DNA of 64,000 bases, taken from NCBI GenBank assembly GCA_034766995.1, contig CM068315.1:13510510-13574509 (forward strand). The letters run 5' to 3'. Positions 35,144-44,480 of this stretch are shown one piece after another. The notes under the pieces were generated by a model. It did no database searches, had not been told where the DNA came from, and saw only the letters and a program-made list of their open reading frames with translations. The first letter of the stretch is position 1, and the number at the start of each line of letters is the position of its first letter. The translations under genes were made by a program, and so were the position numbers. Source of the stretch: Acanthacorydalis orientalis. Its lineage: Eukaryota; Arthropoda; Insecta; Megaloptera; Corydalidae.

Positions 35144-36726
35144 CAGTCGCACTGGAAATTGTTTGCGCATTATAAAATTATAATATTAAACTTAATATCA
35201 TTCACATTACGTGTGATTAGTTGAATCATCTATGCAGATGTCTATTTACATATTAAGTTGACATTGATTTTGCATCATTTTAATGATTTTGGTTTTTTGT
35301 TAAATTTATATTAAAGAAAAATATAAAGTAACAATTAGGAAAGTATTTGCATTTGAAAAGATATTAGTATGTGAGGCTTTAATTAAAGCTATGATAATTG
35401 AATTTATTTATTAAATCATATATCACTGATTTAATTTCTCTTCGTAACATTTTTTATAGCAAAATGACAAAAAGTATAGGACTTAAAGTCGATAAACGTA
35501 CACATATTTATAATATGAATCAGAACGAAAAAACTACCAAAGAAATCGCTGACAGTTTTAAAAAATCTCTCAGAACGATTCAGTATACTATTAAGAAAGT
35601 TAAAAATGGAAAAGCTTTCATTTCAGTTCCAAGGAAAGGTCGAAAATGAAAGACTAGAGAACGCACGGACAAACTAATAGTTTATAAAACCAAAAATAAT
35701 CCGTTTATTAGTGTCCAGCAACTAAAAAACAATCTCAATCTTACTCTTGAAGTTACTCATATAAAATTGAGGATAAATGAAGCTGGCATTTTTGGTCGTG
35801 TCACTCGTCCCACGCCATACGTAATTAAGATAAACGAAAGTCATTTACTTCATTTTACTAAGTCAACATAAATCTGGAAATCAATTGTTTGGAGTGATAA
35901 ATCGAAGTTTGAGGTAACTGGAACTAAGCGAAGTCAATATGTTTGCCGTAAAGCTGGAAAAGAGCTAGAAAATCAAAATTTAGTAGGCACTGTAAAGCAT
36001 GGAGATGATAGAATTATGATCTGGGGCTGTTTTTCATGGCCTGGACTTGGTAATTTGCAAGTAATCGAAGGTAGAATGAATGCTGTTTCCTATATTGGAA
36101 TAATTAAAAAAAAATAAATTAAACTATGCATAATTTGGGCCTGGATTTATATTTCGACAAGATAATGATCCAAAACACACGGCTAAGAATACGAAGGAAT
36201 TTTTTCAAACAAAAACTCAATTTAAGTACTTGACTGGCCTCCTTAAGATCCAGATTTGAATCTAATCGAGCATCTTTTGAACCACTTGGTTTGTATGATA
36301 CAAAAAACTAATCGATTTAATCGATCTGCTCTCATTTCTTGCTTTAAACGAACTTTTAATGAATTTGAGAAAATACCATTAAATGTTATTCATAAACTTA
36401 TTGAAAGCATTCCGAATCGCTTGAAGGCCGCTATAAGGATTAAAGGTGTTCCGAATAATTATTAAAAATTTTTAAATTTGGTATTTTTTCTATTTTTTTC
36501 AAATTACATAGCAAACGTAAATACTTTCCGAATTGCTTTTTTCTGTTATTTCACTTTTTATAACAAGTTTTTTTTATGCTAGTGAACTAATATGTTTGAC
36601 ATTTTTATGAAGTCAGTCCTAATTGCCCTATATATAAAAAGATTTAGCATTATATAGAAAAATCCACAATACCGTTAAGCAGAAATATTGTCGAATATTA
36701 AGCGCAAATAATTTTTGGCGCGACTG
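35144..36726 (+). mobile_element. Full-length Tc1-family transposon, inactive, inserted in an (AT)n array
   Basis: The 1583 bp element starts CAGTCGCACTGGAAATTG and ends with its inverted counterpart (CAATTATTTGCGC...-like: AATTTTTGGCGCGACTG), with TA at 35142-35143 and 36727-36728. The + strand from 35464 reads a Tc1 transposase. The N-terminal helix-turn-helix part has EIADSFKKSLRTIQYTIKKV, followed by a PRKGRK stop. Then come SIVWSDKSKF (the Asp strand, DES replaced by DKS), IMIWGCFSW PGLG, a broken QDND strand with two stops, LDWPP with a stop then DPDLNLIEHLLNHL, and a C-terminal tail to 36465. About six stops or frameshifts make it inactive. The flanks are (AT)n on both sides. Confidence 0.9.
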
Positions 36727-36727
36727 T

Positions 36728-36728
<1 letters not shown>

Positions 36729-36804
<76 letters not shown>
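36729..36804. repeat. (AT)n array between Tc1 and MITE
   Basis: About 75 bp of alternating A and T. It abuts the right end of the Tc1 and the left end of the MITE copy 3. Confidence 0.95.
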
Positions 36805-36807
<3 letters not shown>

Positions 36808-36992
36808 GTGATTTAATTCTGGCTTCCGCATGTAAGTATTAAATGGGAGCGCAGAGGTTAAGAAAAGTCATGTTATTTTTTATTTCGTATTTTAGTTCGA
36901 TTCAATATTAAAATACTAAATGGGGAATAGCATATTTTTTTTCATTTTGCGTTTTTTTAATTATTTCGTGCGGACGCCTAAGTTGAATCACT
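36805..36992. mobile_element. MITE, GGGTGATTCAATTT family, copy 3
   Basis: Starts CAGGTGATTTAATTCTGGCT and ends GACGCCTAAGTTGAATCACTG. The internal GCGCAGAGGTTAAGAAAAGT matches the other copies. It is inserted at the edge of an AT array. Confidence 0.82.
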
Positions 36993-37019
36993 GTATATTA
37001 ATTTTGGAACTATAAATTA

Positions 37020-37430
37020 AATCTAAATCATTAAATTAAGTTAAAAGCTATACTAAATTTGATGATGTTTATTAAATTTGCGGCTTTATATTAAGTATGA
37101 AGCTTTATATTAAATGTGGATTTCTTATTAAGCTTGATGCGTTATATTAATTTAAATCTGAATATTAAGTTTGAATGATTATATTAACTTCGGAGATTTA
37201 TACTAATTCTTAATCTTTATATTAAGTTTGGGGGTTTATATTAATTTTGAATTATTATATTAAGTTTGCAACTATATTTTAGATCTAAAGATTTATATTG
37301 TTTGATGTTTTGTATTAAGTATGGAGTATTATACTAAGTTTGTAATTTTATATTAAGTTTGGAAACTTATGTTAAATTTGGTACTTTATATTAATGTTTG
37401 GAACAGTTTATTTAGCTTACATTAACATCT
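37020..37430. repeat. Degenerate minisatellite, period about 20 bp
   Basis: A unit like TTTATATTAAGTTTGGA returns about 18 times over 400 bp with many substitutions. Confidence 0.7.
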
Positions 37431-37737
37431 TAAAACATTTTTAACATATTTTAAAACACTTTCTTTCAATGTACTAAAGAAATTTTTAATTTAAATTCTA
37501 TTGCCTATTTTACTTTGTAGATTGAAATATTAAAGTAAATTTAATATAAGGTAGATAAAAAATAAAATATTGCTGATATGAGGTAAATTTAATTAAATAT
37601 ATTAAATAAAATTGTGATTTAATTTTGTACCAAATATAAATGTGTGATATCCAGATAGGGTTAAAAAAACAAAAATTAAATTATTATATAATGTATAAGT
37701 GCAAAACATTACTGAAAATCTAATTGTTATGTTTCAG

Positions 37738-37953
37738 CTCCGCGGCATGAGAACTCGACGATTATCAGATTGGCCGTAGCACAAGATGCTGTGATAATGT
37801 CACCAACAACTCGGTTCACGGTAGTTCACGTTGTCGCACTGATGTTTGTTACTGTTGTCCTGTTAGTATCCGTCGCACTCGTAACACAATATGTACTTCG
37901 ATACAGAAAATATCAACTGGCTGAAGATATGGACTCATTGGCTGAATTATCAG
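37738..37953 (+). CDS. TSP1/CUB transmembrane protein, transmembrane exon
   Basis: Acceptor TTATGTTTCAG ends at 37737. The first two bases complete the proline codon split at 27915, and the frame reads PPRHENSTIIRLAVAQDAVI, then TTRFTVVHVVALMF, VTVVLLVSVALVTQYV and LRYRKYQLAEDMDSLAELS. The stretch from FTVV to QYVL is one transmembrane helix of about 25 residues. The Arg/Lys-rich sequence right after it (RYRKY) marks the cytoplasmic side, giving a type I orientation with TSP1 and CUB outside. NST is a potential glycosylation site on the outer side. The donor is TCAG|GTGATT in phase 1. Read-through without splicing would end after 11 more residues. Confidence 0.85.
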
Positions 37954-37999
37954 GTGATTTTTTAAATCAGTTCAATATTAAAAAATAAGTCTTAATTCT

Positions 38000-38340
38000 C
38001 TTTCAAAATTTTTTTTTCATCCCACAAATCACAAAAAGGAGATTTATAATTAAAAATGTTTAATAAATTATTGTTGTTCAGTTTTGATTGTTGCTTATAT
38101 ACATTTCAATAACGACACGATCATCTTCAGAGCGCAAAGGGTTAGAAAAATTTAGATTGTTCTATTTCTAGAGGATATATCTATACTTTTTTGTTCAGAG
38201 GATAATGTCATCTGCATCAAAATATGCATAAGCAACAATATAAATTGATCAATAATCAATTATCAAACATTAAATAAAAAGTTTCTTTTTTCGATTTGTG
38301 AGAAAAGTAAAAAAATGTATGATTCAAGTTCCACGATCAA
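38000..38340. repeat. Palindromic dispersed repeat, near-complete copy
   Basis: The left half runs TTTTTCATCCCACAAATCAC, AAATGTTTAATAAATTATTG, TTTTGATTGTTGCTTATA, CATTTCAATAACGACACGAT, CATCTTCAGAGCGCAAAG. The right half mirrors it in reverse: GTTCAGAGGATAATGTCATC, AAAATATGCATAAGCAACAA, ATTGATCAATAATCAATT and CGATTTGTGAGAAAAG. Each arm is about 150 bp, so one strand can fold into a long imperfect hairpin. No coding capacity is present. Confidence 0.75.
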
Positions 38341-38614
38341 AAAATGATTTAAATAGTCAAATATTCATCATTCACCTCATACGACTTCTATGTTCGAAAT
38401 AAAAAATCTAGTCTAAATTTACATTTTAAAAATCTCTGTTTTATAATTTATGTTTTTAAATTTTATTCTTTTCCTTAATTAAAAATATATTCTTTCACTT
38501 TTGTATTTTAATCAATGCAGTAAATAAAGTTTTAAGTCGATTATTCAACTCAACTAAAGGTTATTAAAAAAATGTATAAAATATTTTACAAATTATCAAA
38601 TTTTAAATTTACAG

Positions 38615-38801
38615 TTGACGAATCAACAATGAACTTAGCAGTGCCTGTCAGAGCAGGTTCCAGTTCAACTCTGTTATCAGAAGTGATCTCTTTGACAAGA
38701 CTAAGGCCTAAAATCAGACCAAAACATTCGAGGTTACGTGAATCTCTTGACTGTGAAACTACTTTAACTGCTGAGAACAACGAAGATTCAGAAACGCCTG
38801 T
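38615..38801 (+). CDS. TSP1/CUB transmembrane protein, cytoplasmic exon 1
   Basis: Phase-1 acceptor (AAATTTACAG) and phase-2 donor (CCTGT|GTGAGT). It encodes VDESTMNLAVPVRAGSSST then LSEVISLTRLRPKIRPKH, SRLRESLDCETTL and NNEDSETPV, which follow the membrane helix in the cytoplasm. The basic RLRPKIRPKHSRLR patch and the Ser/Thr-rich flanks suggest a phosphorylated, unstructured tail. No known domain is seen. The 187 bp length fits both flanking phases exactly. Confidence 0.78.
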
Positions 38802-38959
38802 GTGAGTCATTCTAGGTTGTTAATATTTCTTTCTGTAGCCCATTAATTTATTCATAGTTGAAATTAGTTATAAAAAGAAGTATTATTGAAAAAAAGAAAT
38901 ATGAGATTTTATGAGTTATTAATATTTTATTAAATGATTTTATATTTTTTCTAATTAAT

Positions 38960-39200
38960 GTACTTTCACAAAAACATCACCTTTCAGCTCACAAAAAAAA
39001 TTTTTTTTCCTATTCAAAAGTGTTAAATAAATGATTATTTATCATAATTGTTTATTGCTTATTTTCCTCAGAATACTGAAATACAGAAAAATATGGTCAG
39101 AGTTTTTATTTTCGTGCTTTGAAGTAAATGAGTAACAATATCAAATGAAAATAATCATTTATTTAACATTTTTGACCAGAAAAATGTAAGTGGTTGATAT
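38960..39200. repeat. Palindromic dispersed repeat, copy
   Basis: Left half TTTCACAAAAACATCACCTT... AAAAGTGTTAAATAAATGAT; right half AATGAAAATAATCATTTATT, TAACATTTTTGACCAGAAAA. The centre is shortened. Confidence 0.6.
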
Positions 39201-40110
39201 AATAAAAAGAGATTCATTTCATCAATTCATCTGTTTTTGATAGAGTATCAAACTCTATTGTCCAGATAATGTATTTATAATTTTAAAAAAATAGTAAAAA
39301 ATAGGTTGAAATGCAATATTTGAATATATTAAAAACTTAGAAATCAATTTGAATTTCCAATTATAAAAATAATAAAACAAAATAATTAATAAATTCTCAT
39401 GAATAATTAATTTAATTAAATAGTTAAATATGAAATTTTATTAAGACTGTATACAAAACTCGTTAAATTTTTTAAGACTGCTACCTTCAAAATTTGTTAT
39501 GATTTGCTTTTTAATCATTCATTGATTAATCTTGAGAAAAATAGATTTATTTGATTTGATTATTTTCAAATAAGAATAGCTGAAAAATTACACAAGAACT
39601 CTTAACTTTTTAATGATTTAAAATATTCGAATGAAACAAACAAACAAAGAAAGGACCCTTAGAATATAAACATATTAAATGATGTATTTTTTTAACAGAA
39701 TCATTAGTTTTGTGATCAGATTTTCGTTAACGTGTAACTAGATTTTTTTATTTCGCCAGTGAAAAAAATTGATGTTTGTTTCTTCAGTCAATCATTCAGA
39801 GCAGCTTTAACTTGGTCGCCAGAATTAAAATGTCTTTTCGAAATCATGCTTAATATTGAGATTAAGTGAAAGAAATAAATTACTAGATCTGGTCGGAACG
39901 AACAGACGTTCTCATTTAATGTGTTTCTTGGAAAGAGGACCATCTATAAATACGTAACTGGGCCATTTAAACATAATAAGTGAAAAATATTTAGTTTTCA
40001 TATTCAGAAACTCACTCAAAATGTCCAGAAGTGAAACACATTTAATCCGTTTTTATACTCCCCTAACAGCTCAGACCTAGACCATTTGAGTTCTACTTAC
40101 CTCCAGAACT
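39200..40110. other. Intronic AT-rich stretch
   Basis: No gene or recognised mobile element. A less AT-rich patch at 39880-40090 has no open frame of note. Confidence 0.45.
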
Positions 40111-40119
40111 TAAATGTAA

Positions 40120-40430
40120 TTTTAAAACGAGATTTTTTTTGTTTCACAGACCACAAAAAAAATCTGGTCAAAAATGTTTAAAAAACGATTAATGATCACA
40201 TCATCTTCAGAGCATTAGGGTACAAAAAAAATCTGCTTTTTTCTATTTTTTAACACTTTGAAAATGATGAAATTTCCATCGAAAATCGCATAAGTCATAA
40301 TCTTAATCGATTTTAATGGACATTTTGACCAGAATTTTTTTTGTAGTTTGTTGAATGAAAAAAACATTTGTGAATGTGAATTTAGCCACAGTTTCAGAAT
40401 TGTATTGAATCAAAACAAAGAATGACAACC
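40120..40430. repeat. Palindromic dispersed repeat, near-complete copy
   Basis: GTTTCACAGACCACAAAAAA, CTGGTCAAAAATGTTTAAAA, ATCATCTTCAGAGCATTAGG, then the mirrored AAATTTCCATCGAAAATCGC, TTTTGACCAGAATTTTTTTT and GTGAATTTAGCCACAGTTTC. It ends in the family tail AGAATTGTATTGA. Confidence 0.7.
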
Positions 40431-40828
40431 CTTATTGCAATGCTAAGAGTGCCATAAAGGATTGACTGGAGGGAAAAATAAAAGATTTCTTCACTGGGAA
40501 TAAAAAGAAACTTTTTACACTTTCAAAGAAATTTATTGATAAAAACAATGATTGTTAGAAAATAAATATATTATTTAAAAAAGTTTCATACTAAGCTTTT
40601 TATTTTTTTTTATGATCCTATAAATCAAAACAAATAAAATTTTTAAGCTGCTGTGTAAAATTTTTCAGCCACCTCTTTTATAAATCTAAATTTCACTACT
40701 AAAAAATATCAACATTTTAAAAAGAAATCCGTGCAGATTAATAATTTATTTGTCAAAGTGAATTATCCTGTATAACTATGAAATATTAATAACGTAATAA
40801 ATGAAAAAATATATAATTTTGTATACAG

Positions 40829-41153
40829 TGAGGAGGAAACGAGTCTAGGGAGTACGACGACACTTCAACAGGAATTGGACACAACAGTAACAACAGCTAC
40901 AACAGCACTAGTAACAAATACTGAAAGTGTAATATCTCCTTCAGATACAATGACCGCAGAATCATTACCGTCATCGCCGAAATCGTCGCCGATGAGGAAA
41001 TCCACGACGTTTTCACCAACTGACCAAAAGTCGAAAGAGAGTTTAAAAAATGATAATATTAGTCTAGTCATTGAGCAACCGATTAACGATAAGAAAAAAG
41101 CACGTATTATATTAAGAAGATATAGTAACGCAAGCAATTCTACTTTAACAAAT
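40829..41153 (+). CDS. TSP1/CUB transmembrane protein, cytoplasmic exon 2
   Basis: Acceptor TTTTGTATACAG and donor AAT|GTGAGT in phase 0. The frame reads VEEETSLGSTTTLQQELDTT, then a Thr/Ala-rich run, PSDTMTAESLPSSPKSSPM, RKSTTFSPTDQKSK and KKKARIILRRYSNASNSTLT. It is a low-complexity cytoplasmic segment with several SP/TP sites (SSPKSSP, FSPT) and a basic RIILRRYS patch, so it is a likely kinase target. The start fits phase 2 left by the previous exon. Confidence 0.8.
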
Positions 41154-41350
41154 GTGAGTATTTTGTACCGAAATCAAAGTTTATAAATTTTATTTTATAT
41201 GGAAAAATATTAAAACGGTACTCTTAAATATTTGTGGTTATAGATGGACCTCATCAAATTGCACTGATTGTTTTATTGTCAAAATGTTGTATACCTTAAG
41301 GAGTAAATTTGTTTATCAGAACTCGGTTCGTTCTTAAAGTGATTCTTATA

Positions 41351-41740
41351 CAGGAATACCCCGATTTAAGACGCTTCGTTTAAAGTCGTTTTAGACTTAA
41401 GTCGAAAAAAATTCCCACCTCAACTTGATATTATTTCGCCTCGATACTTATTATAGCCTATCACCATCACTTCAGATGAAAGCATGGATTATTTAAGAAC
41501 TCAAATTAACAAATACATATGTATAGTATTTTTATAAAATATATTTCTATATACATATATGTACATATAAAAATGTATTAATTTCTAAATAAATATCCGT
41601 ATGTACATACATTATTCCAAATTATGTGACTTAAATTTTGCTTTGTATACTCGAATGTGCAGTTTGGTCTGATTTAAGTCGTTTCAAGTTCAATCGCAAT
41701 TTTGCGAAACGTAATCTCGTCGTAAGTAGGGGTACTTCTG
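41351..41740. mobile_element. TA-flanked MITE of 390 bp with CAGGAATACCCC ends
   Basis: The left end CAGGAATACCCCGATTTAAG and the right end (complement CAGAAGTACCCCTACTTACG) form inverted repeats of about 23 bp with about five mismatches, between TA (41349-41350) and TA (41741-41742). Further inverted GATTTAAGTCG-like words lie inside. There is no coding capacity. Tc1/mariner-type mobilisation is inferred from the TA. Confidence 0.75.
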
Positions 41741-41759
41741 TATTTTTCGATAAAAAATA

Positions 41760-42336
41760 TTTGTCATTATATAGTAAAACACGGCCATCTATTGACAATA
41801 TTTACACGTGTTTCTAAATACTGTCCTTTTATGACTAATTCAGAATTATAAAATTACTTAAACCATGTTTTAGAACACAAAATTTATACACAGTAATTAA
41901 TTTTCTGCAATGAAAATCGACATGTGTGGTAAATCGAATATAATTCTTTTCAGTATAATGATAAAAAAAACATACCTAACATATTTATTATATATAGGAC
42001 ACAAACTATTTTATATAGGACACAAACTTATTACATCACATTTATAAACCATTTTTACCCGAAATCTGTACATTTTTATTAATCCAAGTTGTGATTTGGT
42101 TTATTTATAAAATCCTGAATTAATTATTACTCACGAAAACGATTATTTTGAAATTAAATTGTAATTATTCTCGTATTAACGTTTTTCTATAATTTAATAA
42201 GAAACTAACCTTTAATCTATGAATACTACAATGTTGCCGAGCCGAGATGGTTTAAATACTAGCTAAAACTATCTCTTATTTCAGGTTTGTTTCTTTAGTT
42301 TGAAACATAATCTATTTGCTAGAATTTGAATTATAC

Positions 42337-42394
<58 letters not shown>

Positions 42395-43128
42395 TTGTAT
42401 TGAAATGTTTATTAACTCTACATAAATTGCTATTTGTTATTCCATTTATTTCCCTGTTCTTTGATACAGTATCAAAAGTTGCACAAGTTTAAATATAATC
42501 TAAGTGAATTAATATTAAAAAAAAAATAATTTTACATATTTGTGTAGAGTTGAATAAAGAAAGATGTAAAATGTTAGTAGAACAAATTTGACTTATGTAC
42601 ATGTAAAATTAAACTGACATGAATTTATTAAGAGAAAACGTCATAATTACAACAGAGATCGTTAGGTTATATATATATATATTAATAATGTTTGTAATTA
42701 CTAATATTGAACATTTTTAATTGAATAATAAATAACATTTTGGTTATTGGTCGAAAAACGAATTCATTTGTGAATCTGAAAATCAGATTTAAACTCTTGA
42801 CATATGACGACAGAAATATTTCTATATCATTCACTTTATTCATTTGATATTAATACTTGGCCCTTTTATTTCATGCGATTCGTATAATTGAATTATATTT
42901 ATATTTAAATTTTCTAAATTAGAATTGTATGTTATGAGGTTATAGTAGTATCTACTGGATGGCAGCATGTCCATTACCTAACAGTACTGCCTCTTTAGAC
43001 AATATAATAAACTACACGTCTTGTAAACATTTTAAATCGCTGAGAAACAATATTTTTGAATGGGCTCTAATTGAGAACAGCTTGTTTATAAAAATGAATC
43101 TTATTTAATTGTAGGTTATTTTTTACAG
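41760..43128. other. Intronic stretch before the last exon
   Basis: Contains an (AT)n array at 42346-42392 and a fragment of the palindromic repeat at about 42700-42800 (AACATTTTTAATTGAATAAT, ACGAATTCATTTGTGAATCT). The acceptor TATTTTTTACAG closes it at 43128. Confidence 0.5.
42346..42392. repeat. (AT)n microsatellite
   Basis: About 47 bp of alternating A and T. Confidence 0.95.
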
Positions 43129-43980
43129 GGTTGTTATTCACCTGCACCAAGTACTGTAAGTTGTACAGCTACTATCCGCACAACATCGAATCAAAAAGAA
43201 AGTAAAGAGAAGAAAAACCGTGAACGTTTATTAGCAGGACAAGGTTCTGAGTTTTCATTGAATGGTCCTGACACAGATTTAGAATTAGACTATTACGATT
43301 ATAACGTTGTCAATGCAGGAGCAGCTCCTGGTTCATATTTAGGAATGGATCCGGCGTTTTTGGTATGGATCCCTCCACTCGACGATGGCGGTGAAATATT
43401 AAGCATCCTCGAAGAGAATCCCGAACAAATATATAAAGAAATACAAGCGCAGCAGCACGTGGATCCCGGGAGCAACACAGAATCGCCTGAAAGCGAAGTG
43501 GTTCTAACAGGAAAGCTACGGGTTCGAAGCATCGGCGACGATTCCGACGATTCGCACGATACCTTGAAACGTGTCCATCAATCGAAAATGATCATTCCGT
43601 CGAGTGTGAAGATCAGCGATATCGATATTTGTGCGAAATCGAACGGACAACCACAAGACGGTACGATATTAAATAAACAAATATCGCCCGAGAATAAAAA
43701 CAAGAATAACCTCATACCGATGCAGGAATTCACGAAAGCGAAAGAAATCAAAAAGCCCGATTCGTTCGCTAAAGTCCATTCGATGAAAGAGAAAGAGACG
43801 AATATCGAAAAGTCGCCGATTCAAGACTATTCCAAAGTGGATGTTTATAAGGAACCACATGACGAGATTAAATTCGCAGACGATGACGAAGAAGAGGTAG
43901 AAGAAAAGTGCAATATTGAAAAAAACGAAACGAAGACTGCATGTGCTGATATTAATATAATTGCATCGCAAAGTAGTTAA
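43129..43980 (+). CDS. TSP1/CUB transmembrane protein, terminal exon
   Basis: Phase-0 start GCYSPAPSTVSCTATIRTTS, then a basic QKESKEKKNRERLL stretch. The most conserved-looking part of the tail follows: TDLELDYYDYNVVNAGAAPG, then SYLGMDPAFLVWIPPLDDGG and EILSILEENPEQIYKEI. Then come SIGDDSDDSHD and a long Lys/Glu-rich end that stops at TAA (43978-43980). The YxDYN and DPAFLVWIPPL blocks look like a binding motif under constraint, because they contain few low-complexity residues; their partner is unknown. The exon is GC-richer than its flanks. The seven exons together give 2286 coding bases in one frame (761 residues plus stop). I recall similar TSP1-CUB-TM proteins as uncharacterised genes in flies, but cannot name the ortholog with certainty. 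Confidence 0.88.
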   Translation, partial: GCYSPAPSTVSCTATIRTTSNQKESKEKKNRERLLAGQGSEFSLNGPDTDLELDYYDYNVVNAGAAPGSYLGMDPAFLVWIPPLDDGGEILSILEENPEQIYKEIQAQQHVDPGSNTESPESEVVLTGKLRVRSIGDDSDDSHDTLKRVHQSKMIIPSSVKISDIDICAKSNGQPQDGTILNKQISPENKNKNNLIPMQEFTKAKEIKKPDSFAKVHSMKEKETNIEKSPIQDYSKVDVYKEPHDEIKFADDDEEEVEEKCNIEKNETKTACADINIIASQSS

Positions 43981-44480
43981 ATGTTTGATAAGATTCTTTT
44001 TTTTTATAAATGTTACTAATCATTTAATGTTTATAAGAAGTTATCAATGATATACAAACAGCTTATTCACTGAGATGTATCTGTTTTCTAGCATACGTAA
44101 ATCAAATCACTGGAAAAGTTTTGTTTTTGACGATGGTTCGACACGACATGAAGAAAGTTCACGAACGGTACTGTTTTTTTTTATATAAAAAGAGAGTGCA
44201 AAACTGGAAACTGAGAATATTTTAAAATGTTAATCTTACGGAATAATTCCGAATGATACAATAATTTACAAGTTGTTCTGCAGAATTCAGTAATAAGATT
44301 GAAAGGTATATATTTTAATCTTCAAGATTTTTCAATCCTAGTTCAATTAATCTATTGATAATTTTATTAAATACACATGTGTATGAATTTAGTTTTATCA
44401 TAAACAAGTAGTATAAATACAAATACAACCATGAAACTTCAACAAAAATATTTTATGTATTATCCACAATTTAATTGATT
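43981..44480 (+). other. Probable 3' UTR of the TSP1/CUB gene
   Basis: Follows the stop codon without open frames. Candidate AATAAA-type signals occur near 44484 (TTATAATAAATAATT), but in AT-rich sequence they carry little weight, so the 3' end is not placed. Confidence 0.4.

Noticed and set aside
43669..43971. 100-codon minus-strand frame
   Set aside because: Antisense to the terminal exon of the receptor; it arises from that exon's base composition.
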